Part shown: positions 56,227 through 64,000 of the stretch, in pieces | Layout: each line of letters opens with the position of its first letter | Position numbering within the stretch: the first letter of the stretch is position 1 | Assembly: GCF_007750395.1 (NCBI RefSeq) | Contig: NZ_CP036281.1 | Coordinates: 2,751,001-2,815,000, forward strand | Length of the DNA: 64,000 nucleotides | Reading direction: 5' to 3' | DNA from: Polystyrenella longa | GTDB taxonomy: Bacteria; Planctomycetota; Planctomycetia; Planctomycetales; Planctomycetaceae | The notes under the pieces: model-generated | Database searches by the model: none | Told to the model about the DNA's origin: nothing | The model's input: the letters and a program-made list of their open reading frames with translations, nothing else | Position numbers and translations under genes: made by a program

Positions 56227-57093
56227 ATGGCAGATAACAATCTTGCAGGCCTTGTCACGACTTCCTGTCAGCAACGCGTGACAGTAGTCGAACAGGAACA
56301 ACTGGCCCGGTCGACCTACCGAATTTGTTTACGATGCCCTGACATTGCTAAACAGATTGTTCCCGGTCAGTTCTTTATGATTCGAGTACCGGACAGCGCC
56401 GATCCGCTGCTGGGGCGGCCATTCGCGCTCTTCGATGTGTACGAAGAAAATGGAGAAGTGGTCGGGCTCGATTTTGGCTATGTCGTCGTCGGGAAAATCA
56501 CAAATATCATGGCCGACTGGCAACCTGGCCAGGAAGTCGAAATCTGGGGACCTCTGGGGAATGGTTTCCCTGAACCTTCGGGTGGTTCCCTGATGATGAT
56601 TGCCGGGGGAATTGGACAGACCCCCTTCCTCGCCACCGCGCGGGAAGCACTCGGACTGCATCAGTATCCCAATCGCAAGACGGATTCGCGACCAACAGAT
56701 GTGACCCTCTGCTACGGTGCTCGCTCCAAAGAGTATCTGGCTGGACTTGAGCTGTTCGATCTGCCAGGTTTGAACTTGGAAATCACAACGGATGATGGTT
56801 CAGCAGGTCATCATGGCTTGGTGACTCAACTGTTGAAGAAGTCGATCGTTGAGGGCAACGCTCCCGATCGCGTCTACACCTGTGGCCCGGTGCCGATGAT
56901 GAAAGCGGTACGCGATATCTGTCTGGAAGCCAATATTCCCAGTTGGCTTTCACTCGAGACGCCGATGGCCTGTGGTTTCGGCGCCTGTTTCAGCTGTGTG
57001 ACGCGCGTTCGCATGCCTGATGGCGAATGGGATTACCACCGCACCTGCGTGGAAGGCCCCGTATTTCCGGGAGCCGCGCTGGAACTCGATTGA
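56227..57093 (+). CDS. pyrK: PyrK-like dihydroorotate dehydrogenase electron-transfer subunit
   Basis: A ferredoxin-reductase-type flavoprotein of 288 aa that would carry electrons from dihydroorotate dehydrogenase to NAD. FAD-binding beta-barrel at about 15-105 (GQFFMIRVP, LLGRPFALFD). NAD domain has MIAGGIGQTPFLA, CYGARSKEYL and YTCGPVPMMKAV. The C-terminal 2Fe-2S cysteines are in CGFGACFSC with a later Cys in YHRTCVEGPVF. No pyrD partner is in the window, so a related reductase role is possible. No Shine-Dalgarno is seen. It lies 148 bp after the pseudouridine synthase, same strand. Confidence 0.88.
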   Translation: MADNNLAGLVTTSCQQRVTVVEQEQLARSTYRICLRCPDIAKQIVPGQFFMIRVPDSADPLLGRPFALFDVYEENGEVVGLDFGYVVVGKITNIMADWQPGQEVEIWGPLGNGFPEPSGGSLMMIAGGIGQTPFLATAREALGLHQYPNRKTDSRPTDVTLCYGARSKEYLAGLELFDLPGLNLEITTDDGSAGHHGLVTQLLKKSIVEGNAPDRVYTCGPVPMMKAVRDICLEANIPSWLSLETPMACGFGACFSCVTRVRMPDGEWDYHRTCVEGPVFPGAALELD

Positions 57094-57324
57094 TCCTACT
57101 CTCGATCCCGGGTAGCGACTACTATCAGCACGTGTTTATAATTTCGATAGAAAATCGTCGGAAGTGATCCGATATTCTTGAGAAATGTATTCACATTGGC
57201 TAGCTTTGATATGCGATAATAAGAATTCGTTTTCCCGATGTATTTGCACATCTGGAAAAGAACTCCATAGACAAACTCCTCTATCTGCTGCAATTTGCTT
57301 GCGACGCACTGAAAGGCGAAGTGC

Positions 57325-60300
57325 ATGATTTCCCGTTGGACAACAGCGTACCGGTGGACGATACCCTTAATCTGTCTCTTTGTGATTAGCCAATTCTGTA
57401 TACAGAGTTTGCTGGCTCAGAAAGTGCTTGAGGGCGAAAATCTCGAACGGGACATGAAACGCCTGCCTGCCGTCGAGCTGAGCGATGTGATGGAATCAAT
57501 TGAAGTCCAGAAGGGGTTTTCACTCGAAATCGTCGCCGCTGAACCACTCGTTGCTGACCCGGTCGATGCCTGTTTTGACGCAGACGGTCAACTGTACGTC
57601 GCCGAGATGCGCGGATATCCGTTCTCACAATATCCAGTCAGCTATGATGAGTCTGGCCCCGGACGCCCTGATGTGGGTGTCGTCCGCCTGCTGCAGGACA
57701 CGACTGGCGATGGCCTGATGGATAAAAGCCATATCTTCGCCAAGGATATCAGCTGGCCGACATCGGTCTGTGCGTTCGATGGTGGTGTGTTTGTAATCGC
57801 GCCTCCGAACTTGCACTACTTTAAAGATACCGATGGCGACTTCAAAGCGGATCATCATGAACTGATTGCAACAGGTTTCGACCGTAACAATGTTCAGGGA
57901 TTGGCAAACAACTTGAAGTGGGGCCTCGACGGAAAAATCTACGGCGCTTCGGGTTCCAACGGCGGAACATTAACCCGCAACGGCAAAGAACTGTTTTCAT
58001 TGCGTGGTCAGGATTTCCGTTTTGATCCCTGGACACTCGAATTCGAGCCCGTCAGCGGAGGTCGTCAATTTGGTCATTCGATGGATGACTGGGGAAACCG
58101 TTTTGAAGCGACCAACAGTAACCACATCATTCAAGTGGTTTATCCGTTGGAGTACCTGGAACGGAATCCGTATCTCGCCGTCTCTGGCACGATGAAATCC
58201 ATCGCCAAAGAAGGTGCAGCCGCTACGGTCTATCGGATCAGCCCTCCCGAGCCCTGGCGTATCATTCGCACTAAACGACGTGCGTCCGATCCCAGCTTTG
58301 CGAAGCGTTTATCCGCGAACGAACTGGTTCCTATTGGGTTCTTTACTTCCGCGACTGGAGTCACGATCTATCGTGGAACAGCCTACCCGGAAGAATATCA
58401 AGGCAATGCATTCATCGGCGACGTCGGTGGAAACCTGATCCATCGCAAAACCTTGACCTTGGACGGAGCCGCTTTTCTTGCGGAACGAGCCGATCAAGAT
58501 ACGGAATTCATTCGCTCGCGTGATACCTGGTTCCGACCAGTTAACTTTGTGAATGCCCCCGATGGAACGTTGATGGTCCTCGATATGTATCGAGAAACGA
58601 TTGAACACCCCTACTCGATTCCGGAAGATATTAAAAAGTATCTCTATCTGGAAAGTGGGCATGACCGCGGTCGTGTTTACCGCATCGTCTCACCGATGAT
58701 GAAGCAGATTCAATTTCCACAACTTAAAGATGCGACGAGCGAACAACTGGTTGCGGAGCTTGAATCGCTCAACAGTTGGAACCGGGAAACGGCTCAGCGG
58801 CTGTTACTGGAACGAAAAGACTTATCCGTCGTACCCGCACTGGAGCAACTCTTTGAAACAACGAACGAACCCCTTGGTCGCCTCCATGCTTTATGGACTT
58901 TACGCGACCTCGGAGCTCTGAAACCGGAATTAATCGTCGCTGCCCTGTCCGATTCGGAGCCTTGGGTACGAGTCCATGCGTTGAAACTGGCTGATGCGGT
59001 TATCGACGAAAATAACGATGTGGCCTCAGCCGCGTTGAAACTCGTTGACGATCCCGCGTTCATCGTGCAATGGCAGTTAGCCTTCACGCTGGGGGAACTC
59101 AATTCCGACGAATCGGTTAAAGCGTTGATTAGCCTGGCCGCTAAATATCCCAAAGATGGCGATATGCGAGTGGCGATCCTGTCTTCGGTAAATCCGATTG
59201 CCGAACAAATGGCGATCTCGGTGACCAAGGATTATATCGAGAACAACCAGACGTCTCTCTCCGGTTATGTCGTCGAGTTAGCCCGAATTGTGGGTGCAAG
59301 AAATCAAGACGCAGAAGTTGATCACTTGCTCGACGTAGTTCTGAGTTATCAGGATAACCTGGCAGCTCAACGGCTCGTCATGTCTTCCCTGAATGAAGGA
59401 CTTACCCGAAGCGGTGCCGGTTTGACAGCGTACCTGGTCTCGAATCGACCTGCCTCAGCAATCAAGCAGAAGGCTGAAAAACAGTTCGAACAGGCGGCAG
59501 AGATCGCCATGGACGAAGATGCCTCTGAGACGGAGCGAAGTAATGCCGTCGAGATGTTATCCTTCGCTGAATTTGAATTGGCGGCGGAAACATTGCCTGA
59601 CTTGCTGGAAGCTCAAGTTCCTCGCAAACTGCAATTGGCCGCCATCGACGCATTGGCTGAACAAAACCAGAGTTCAGTCGGAGATATTCTGCTGGAGAAT
59701 TGGAAAGGGTATTCGCCCGACGTACGTAATACCGTGATCGAAAAAATGCTGGCCCGGGCGGATCGAGTGCAAACATTACTTTCTGCTGTCGAATCTGGAT
59801 CGGTAAAGCCGGCGGAGATTACTCAGGAACGGAAACAGCTTCTACAGAACCATCCCGATAAGAATATCAAAGCGAAATCGCTTAAGCTCTTCCAAGTGGC
59901 CAGTAGCGAAGAACTGGTTAAAGTCATTGCAGAGTATACGGCCGCATTGAGTGGGAAAACGGATCGTGAACGAGGACATCAAGTCTTCGTTAAAAATTGT
60001 GCCGTCTGTCACCAGGTCGGGTCAGAAGGTCATAAAGTCGGACCGGAACTGGCTTCCGTTAAGAACAAATCTGAGGAAGACTTACTCATTGCCATTCTGG
60101 ATCCGAACCGGGAAACGCAGGCCAACTTCGTTTCATACACCGCCGTTTCCAACGACGGCAAGTTGTACAACGGCATTATCACCGCCGAATCGGCCGACAG
60201 CATCACTTTGCGACAATCGGAAGGGAAGGAAATTACGATTCTGCGGTCTAACATCGATGAACTTGTATCCAGCGGACTTTCCCTGATGCCACTCGGTATG

Positions 60301-60369
60301 GAGAAAAACATTACACCAGCCCAAATGGCAGACGTGGTTACCTTCATCAAGAAGATTGGTGAAAAATAA
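57325..60369 (+). CDS. PVC-type haem-binding beta-propeller / HEAT-repeat protein
   Basis: A 1014-aa exported protein of the family found in Planctomycetes and Verrucomicrobia (putative membrane-bound dehydrogenase type). Signal peptide 1-32. A PQQ/NHL-like beta-propeller (about 60-450) shows GFSLEIVAAEPLVADPVDAC, LYVAEMRGYP, DTTGDGLMD, KWGLDGKIYG and FGHSMDDWGN. HEAT-type helical repeats occupy about 470-840. The C-terminal cytochrome c-like domain has the haem motif CAVCH (about 892-896), GPELASVKNKSEEDLL, ILDPNRETQANF and MPLGMEKNITPAQMADVVTFIK. Likely oxidises a sugar or alcohol in the periplasm; the substrate is unknown. DUF1080 and sugar isomerase genes follow. Confidence 0.93.
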   Translation: MISRWTTAYRWTIPLICLFVISQFCIQSLLAQKVLEGENLERDMKRLPAVELSDVMESIEVQKGFSLEIVAAEPLVADPVDACFDADGQLYVAEMRGYPFSQYPVSYDESGPGRPDVGVVRLLQDTTGDGLMDKSHIFAKDISWPTSVCAFDGGVFVIAPPNLHYFKDTDGDFKADHHELIATGFDRNNVQGLANNLKWGLDGKIYGASGSNGGTLTRNGKELFSLRGQDFRFDPWTLEFEPVSGGRQFGHSMDDWGNRFEATNSNHIIQVVYPLEYLERNPYLAVSGTMKSIAKEGAAATVYRISPPEPWRIIRTKRRASDPSFAKRLSANELVPIGFFTSATGVTIYRGTAYPEEYQGNAFIGDVGGNLIHRKTLTLDGAAFLAERADQDTEFIRSRDTWFRPVNFVNAPDGTLMVLDMYRETIEHPYSIPEDIKKYLYLESGHDRGRVYRIVSPMMKQIQFPQLKDATSEQLVAELESLNSWNRETAQRLLLERKDLSVVPALEQLFETTNEPLGRLHALWTLRDLGALKPELIVAALSDSEPWVRVHALKLADAVIDENNDVASAALKLVDDPAFIVQWQLAFTLGELNSDESVKALISLAAKYPKDGDMRVAILSSVNPIAEQMAISVTKDYIENNQTSLSGYVVELARIVGARNQDAEVDHLLDVVLSYQDNLAAQRLVMSSLNEGLTRSGAGLTAYLVSNRPASAIKQKAEKQFEQAAEIAMDEDASETERSNAVEMLSFAEFELAAETLPDLLEAQVPRKLQLAAIDALAEQNQSSVGDILLENWKGYSPDVRNTVIEKMLARADRVQTLLSAVESGSVKPAEITQERKQLLQNHPDKNIKAKSLKLFQVASSEELVKVIAEYTAALSGKTDRERGHQVFVKNCAVCHQVGSEGHKVGPELASVKNKSEEDLLIAILDPNRETQANFVSYTAVSNDGKLYNGIITAESADSITLRQSEGKEITILRSNIDELVSSGLSLMPLGMEKNITPAQMADVVTFIKKIGEK

Positions 60370-60600
60370 TCATCGGTCAGGTTGCCTGGGTCTCCTTGTT
60401 TAGCTGCTTGCTCTTACTCGGCGGGTGGAGTACATTGGAACTTGCCCGCTGGTTCTAGTCCTGCCCGGTCTCCGTTGAGGAAGCTGGTTATCTGACTCGA
60501 ACACAGCCTGTTTGACATTGATTTGGCCCGCCCTGTTTATTTGATAGTCCTGTCAGCCGCGGGCCTGTTCTTGAAATTAAAAACAACTGAGGAAATCCTG

Positions 60601-61230
60601 ATGAAGCATTTGTTCTTGTCTTTGACTCTGGTACTCGCTGCAGTAGCAGGTGGTGTTGCAGAAGAGAAAGAAGAAGGTTGGATCAGCCTGTTTAATGGCA
60701 AAGATTTGAGTGGCTGGAAAGTCAGCGAAAACGGAACCTGGACAGTTGCAGACGGCATGATCAAAGCCCATGGTGACCGGACTCATCTGTTCACCGATCA
60801 GGAATTCAAAAACTTCGAATTCAAAGCCGAAGTGATGACGACCCCTGGTTCCAACAGCGGAATCTACTTCCATACCAAATACTGTGAAACCTGGCCGACC
60901 GAAGGTTACGAAACCCAAGTTAACGTCACTCACGGCGACCCCGTCAAAACGGGTAGTCTGTACAACGTCATCAAACTGTTTGATACCCCCGCCGAAGACA
61001 ACAAATGGTGGACTCAGACCATCATCGTCAATGGGGACACCGTCACCGTCAAAGTCGATGACAAAGTTCTTTACACCTATGTCGAGCCAGCAGGTACTAC
61101 TGGTGAATACAAAGCGGGAGACGTGATCGGCCATCGTAAAATCAGCCAGGGGAGCTTTGCCCTGCAGCAACACGACCCCAAAAGCGTGACCTACTTCCGC
61201 AATATTCGTGTTAAACCACTGGCAGACTAA
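60601..61230 (+). CDS. Exported DUF1080 (3-keto-disaccharide hydrolase-type) protein
   Basis: A 209-aa secreted beta-jelly-roll protein. The ATG at 60601 has GAGGAAA 6-7 nt upstream and begins a signal peptide (MKHLFLSLTLVLAAVAGGVA); the frame is open to 60523. Family motifs: GWISLFNGKDLSGWKV at the start, GSNSGIYFHTKY in the middle, GYETQVN, and the C-terminal FRNIRVKPL. DUF1080 members are described as glycoside-type hydrolases or glycan-binding proteins. It follows the PVC haem protein by 231 bp on the same strand and is ended by a terminator. Confidence 0.92.
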   Translation: MKHLFLSLTLVLAAVAGGVAEEKEEGWISLFNGKDLSGWKVSENGTWTVADGMIKAHGDRTHLFTDQEFKNFEFKAEVMTTPGSNSGIYFHTKYCETWPTEGYETQVNVTHGDPVKTGSLYNVIKLFDTPAEDNKWWTQTIIVNGDTVTVKVDDKVLYTYVEPAGTTGEYKAGDVIGHRKISQGSFALQQHDPKSVTYFRNIRVKPLAD

Positions 61231-61270
61231 TTCTCCTTCAGTGAATGCGGATCGGTGCACTCGCACAACG

Positions 61271-61310
61271 AAACAGACCCGGCTCATAGAGAGTTCGGGT
61301 CTGTTTTTTT
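61271..61310 (+). terminator. Intrinsic terminator after DUF1080 gene
   Basis: An 11-bp perfect stem (61271-61281 with 61296-61306) is followed by a T-run to 61310. It is 40 nt past the stop. Confidence 0.9.
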
Positions 61311-61361
61311 ATAGTACGTTTGGATTCTTCCTGTTTCTCTCCTCGGTGGAAATCGATTCTC

Positions 61362-62225
61362 ATGTATCTAGGTTACAACACGAACGGCCTCGCGTTTCAT
61401 CATTGGCCTGACGCATCGATAGATTTGCTGGCTGAAGCGGGATACAAAGCGGTCGGTATCACGCTCGATCATCACTGCCTGAACCCATTCCAGGACGAGC
61501 GATCTCTCGCGGCGGAAATCGATGAAGTTCGTGAAAAACTGAGTGCTTGTGGAATGAAATCGGTGATTGAAACGGGAGCTCGATTTCTTTTAGATCCACG
61601 CAGTAAACACGAACCGACATTAATCACTCCCTCTGAGACGGGGCGCCAGCAGCGGATTGAGTTTCTCAAACGAGCTATCGATATTTCGGCTGAACTTGAG
61701 GCCGATGCGGTTTCGTTCTGGGCAGGCGTTCCTCGTGGGGAGGAAACCGATTTCGAACAGCGCTGGAAATGGCTTGTCGAAGGGTGCCGTAAGGTGACGG
61801 AGTATGCGGAGTCCAAAGCGGTCAAAATCGCGTTTGAGCCCGAGCCTGGGATGTTAGTCGAGAGCTTTGAACAGTTCCAGCAACTCAAAGATGCCGTTGA
61901 TTCCCCTCTCTTCGGATTGACGGTGGATATTGGACACGTGCAATGCGTAGAACCAAGACCGATACCTGACTACCTGCGGGAATGGGGGCCACACGTCTTC
62001 AATATCCATATTGAGGACATGGTCCGCGGTGTGCACGATCACCTGAGGTTTGGTGAAGGTGAAATCGACTTTGTCTCTGTCTTGCAAGCGTTAGCCGAAG
62101 TCGACTACGCCGGCGGTCTCTATGTGGAACTCAGTCGCCACAGTCATATGGCTCCCGATGTCCTCGCGGAGTCGATTGATTTTCTGCAAGCCAAAGCAGA
62201 GAGTGCCGGCGTAGAACTCTCATAG
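61362..62225 (+). CDS. Sugar phosphate isomerase/epimerase (xylose isomerase-like TIM barrel)
   Basis: About 287 aa from the ATG 61362 (MYLGYNTNGLAFHHW); the frame opens at 61320. It is a cytoplasmic AP-endonuclease-2/xylose isomerase-like barrel. Metal-ligand candidates are Glu in KIAFEPEPG, Asp and His in LTVDIGHVQC, His in FNIHIEDM and Glu in LYVELSRHSH. The substrate is unknown. Placed after the PVC haem and DUF1080 genes but behind a terminator, so it has its own promoter or depends on read-through. Confidence 0.88.
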   Translation: MYLGYNTNGLAFHHWPDASIDLLAEAGYKAVGITLDHHCLNPFQDERSLAAEIDEVREKLSACGMKSVIETGARFLLDPRSKHEPTLITPSETGRQQRIEFLKRAIDISAELEADAVSFWAGVPRGEETDFEQRWKWLVEGCRKVTEYAESKAVKIAFEPEPGMLVESFEQFQQLKDAVDSPLFGLTVDIGHVQCVEPRPIPDYLREWGPHVFNIHIEDMVRGVHDHLRFGEGEIDFVSVLQALAEVDYAGGLYVELSRHSHMAPDVLAESIDFLQAKAESAGVELS

Positions 62226-62255
62226 GCTTGCTAACAGCGAGTATCTATCCTCAGC

Positions 62256-63302
62256 TTAATGAATTCCTCCGGGCAGGAAGATCATTGTCAGGGCATATAA
62301 AGCCAGTAGGATCACACCAAAACCGCGGGACAGTCTTTCGGGCGAGAAAAAGATACCCACGCGGAAGACGACCAGAATCAGCATCATGGCCGGAAATAGC
62401 AGAGTGTAGAACTTGGGACCGGCTGTCAGTCCCTGTTGAGTAACCGCAGCAGCGGCACCAGTCACGAATAAGACGTTGAGAATATCGGCACCGACAATAT
62501 TTCCTACTGCCAGTTCTCCATGCCCCCTGCGGGCGGCAGTGACGGCGGTGACGAGTTCCGGCAGCGATGTTCCGAAGGCGACCAGTGAGGCACTGATGAC
62601 GGCTTGAGGCACACCGATTCGCTCAGCGGCAACCTGTACCAGCGGGATCAAAAACTTGGACGTGGCGACGACAACGAAGATTCCGACGCACAGTTTCAGG
62701 ATAACCTTCCAGAGTGGGGCAGAGGCGTCTTGTTCGAATTCTTCGAGCGTTGTGGTGCCGTCCCGTTCTTTCCGTGCCCAATAGGCAGACATCCATAAGT
62801 AAAGTGCCAGCAGACCGAGGAAAACGAAACCTACCCACTGTTTCATATTCCCCTGTGCATTACCGGCCATGATGTCGCCCCAACTGGAGCCCCAGGGCCA
62901 GCAGACCAATACCAACAGAAGCCCCGCCAGAAGTTGCAGCCAACCCTGACGATTGACAATCCGTTTAGGAAGCGGCAAGGGCGTAATGAGGCACGCGATT
63001 CCAAGGATCAGGCCAGTATCACAAATAATAGAACCGACGGCATTGCCCAGCGCCATATCAGGGTTACCCTCAATGGCCGCCAGAACTGAAACCGCCGTTT
63101 CGGGCATGGTCGTTCCGAGGCTGACCACAGTCGCCCCAATGACGATTTTCGGGATTTGAGCACGTTCTGACAGAACCACCGCCTCGTTTACAAGCGTATC
63201 GGCAGCCAGGCCCAACAGGAGCAGCAACCCCAGGATTGAAGGTACGAGGTAGTACCAGGGCCACGGGTTAATCAATTCGTAAAACAGGTGGTCGATGTCC
63301 AT
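62256..63302 (-). CDS. Calcium/sodium antiporter (CaCA family, YrbG-like)
   Basis: A 348-aa membrane protein with about 10 hydrophobic segments in two inverted halves. The alpha repeats are clear: GATVVSLGTTMPETAVS followed by GNAVGS, and SASLVAFGTSLPELVTAV followed by GNIVGADILNVL. These Glu/Asn residues bind the ions. A charged loop (YWARKERDGTTTLEEFEQD) joins the halves. It is convergent with the isomerase gene at 30 bp. A cation antiporter is secure; calcium specificity is inferred. Confidence 0.93.
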   Translation of the reverse strand: MDIDHLFYELINPWPWYYLVPSILGLLLLLGLAADTLVNEAVVLSERAQIPKIVIGATVVSLGTTMPETAVSVLAAIEGNPDMALGNAVGSIICDTGLILGIACLITPLPLPKRIVNRQGWLQLLAGLLLVLVCWPWGSSWGDIMAGNAQGNMKQWVGFVFLGLLALYLWMSAYWARKERDGTTTLEEFEQDASAPLWKVILKLCVGIFVVVATSKFLIPLVQVAAERIGVPQAVISASLVAFGTSLPELVTAVTAARRGHGELAVGNIVGADILNVLFVTGAAAAVTQQGLTAGPKFYTLLFPAMMLILVVFRVGIFFSPERLSRGFGVILLALYALTMIFLPGGIH

Positions 63303-63702
63303 CAGAGGTCCGACTTTCGGGTGAATTTCAGGCGAAGTTTTTTATCGGAAAAGTATGAATTCAAACAACGGAGTATCGGCAGCAGAGTTCCACCGTCGAG
63401 GATTTAAAAAAGCGGATCCAGATGCGGAAATCAAGAAGTATTCGGTGGGATCTCACCCTCAGGTTAAAAAGGTGTATTACTTTCCCTCACTTCTTCTTTT
63501 CGTTCCGTAAAATTGCAGTGTAACGAATGTTTCAGAACAGAACGATCCAGCCTGCATGGGGGATCAATCGGTTCCTGCAGATTCCTGAATTTTCTGAAGA
63601 AAGTTCTGGTACAAATGTAGAGGAGACGTTCCATTGGGATGGTGGCCACCCACTTTATTTTGGCTCGTTATACATCACTCTGTTTTCCCTCGAAAGGTAA
63701 TC
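63303..63702. other. Divergent intergenic region
   Basis: 400 bp between the antiporter (minus) and the last gene (plus). A 61-codon minus frame (63464-63649) is unsupported. It contains promoters for both neighbours and AAAGG just before the ATG at 63703. Confidence 0.4.
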
Positions 63703-64000
63703 ATGCCTCACAATCAGGAAACGTCAGCGAATTCAGAAGACCCTGCGCCCCAGTTTTGGGAGAAGGTGACATTAGAGGGGCATATTATTGACAGTCTGTT
63801 GCTTCCGAAGGTTCTTGATCTGATTCTATCTATGAGAGGGTCGTTTGAATTTGAAGAAGTCGAGATCGGAAAGAAGCAACAGGACGACAGTTATGCCGTG
63901 ATTAATGTGGGTGCTGACGATGCGTCGACGTTAAACGATATACTTCAGCAGATTGCTCAGCATGGGGCGCGGTTAGTCGATCAGGTCGATTGCAAACTGG
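63703..64000 (+). CDS. LOR/SDH-type protein (ornithine cyclodeaminase-related), 5' part only
   Basis: Truncated by the window end after about 99 codons. The ATG has AAAGG 5 nt upstream. The visible part reads EGHIIDSLLLPKVLDLIL, then FEFEEVEIGKKQQDDSYAV, then LNDILQQIAQHGA. This matches the N-terminal domain of the TIGR00300/LOR-SDH family, which occurs in archaeal-type ornithine cyclodeaminases and in AgrE/ArgZ-like enzymes. The catalytic Rossmann domain would lie beyond the window. Role in arginine/ornithine breakdown is inferred. Confidence 0.75.
   Translation, partial: MPHNQETSANSEDPAPQFWEKVTLEGHIIDSLLLPKVLDLILSMRGSFEFEEVEIGKKQQDDSYAVINVGADDASTLNDILQQIAQHGARLVDQVDCKL

Overview
The window reads as chromosomal DNA of a planctomycete, probably family Planctomycetaceae (Gimesia/Rubinisphaera-like; genus not resolvable by eye). 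The evidence is gene content. There are two large secreted DUF1549/DUF1553 cytochrome-like proteins (one paired with a DUF1501 protein), a PVC-type haem-binding beta-propeller/HEAT protein, a DUF1080 protein, an Lpg1974-type outer-membrane protein with a Gln-rich N-terminus, and a methylene-tetrahydromethanopterin dehydrogenase. Many genes are monocistronic, and several starts have no clear Shine-Dalgarno sequence. I see no prophage, insertion sequence or CRISPR array.

Layout. 0.2-8.6 kb (minus): glycerophosphodiester phosphodiesterase, glutamate synthase small and large subunits, and a LysR regulator upstream of them. 9-14.7 kb: small conserved-looking proteins, a lipoprotein, a sialidase, a lysine-rich histone-tail-like protein and nadC. 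14.9-18.7 kb: alanine dehydrogenase, a DASS transporter and an ECF sigma factor. 19.2-25.3 kb: a large secreted alpha/beta-hydrolase fusion, a lidless Hsp70, and a membrane protein joining a degenerate J-like domain to a MshEN-like domain. 25.5-31.7 kb: tyrS, a Gfo/Idh/MocA oxidoreductase, an Ala-rich coiled-coil exported protein, an LpxL/HtrB acyltransferase and a permease. 31.9-38.8 kb: DUF1549/DUF1553 plus DUF1501 proteins and a sodium:solute symporter. 39-46.6 kb: an outer-membrane protein, a PPC-domain protein and a second DUF1549/DUF1553 protein. 46.7-51.6 kb: a frameshifted small gene, the fadJ-like and fadA-like beta-oxidation pair, and mtdB. 52-57 kb: tRNA-Val(GAC), thrS, an RluB-type pseudouridine synthase and a PyrK-like subunit. 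57.3-64 kb: the PVC haem protein, DUF1080, a TIM-barrel isomerase, a CaCA antiporter and the 5' end of a LOR/SDH (ornithine cyclodeaminase-related) gene.

How the genes fit together. Nitrogen assimilation (gltBD, alanine dehydrogenase, perhaps the LOR/SDH enzyme) and fatty-acid oxidation form the metabolic core. The secreted proteins (sialidase, DUF1080, PSCyt/DUF1549/1553/1501, PVC haem protein), together with symporters and the isomerase/oxidoreductase families, suggest breakdown of complex, possibly sulfated or sialylated, polysaccharides. The least explained unit is the pair of adjacent genes for the lidless Hsp70 and the J-like/MshEN membrane protein (22.3-25.3 kb).
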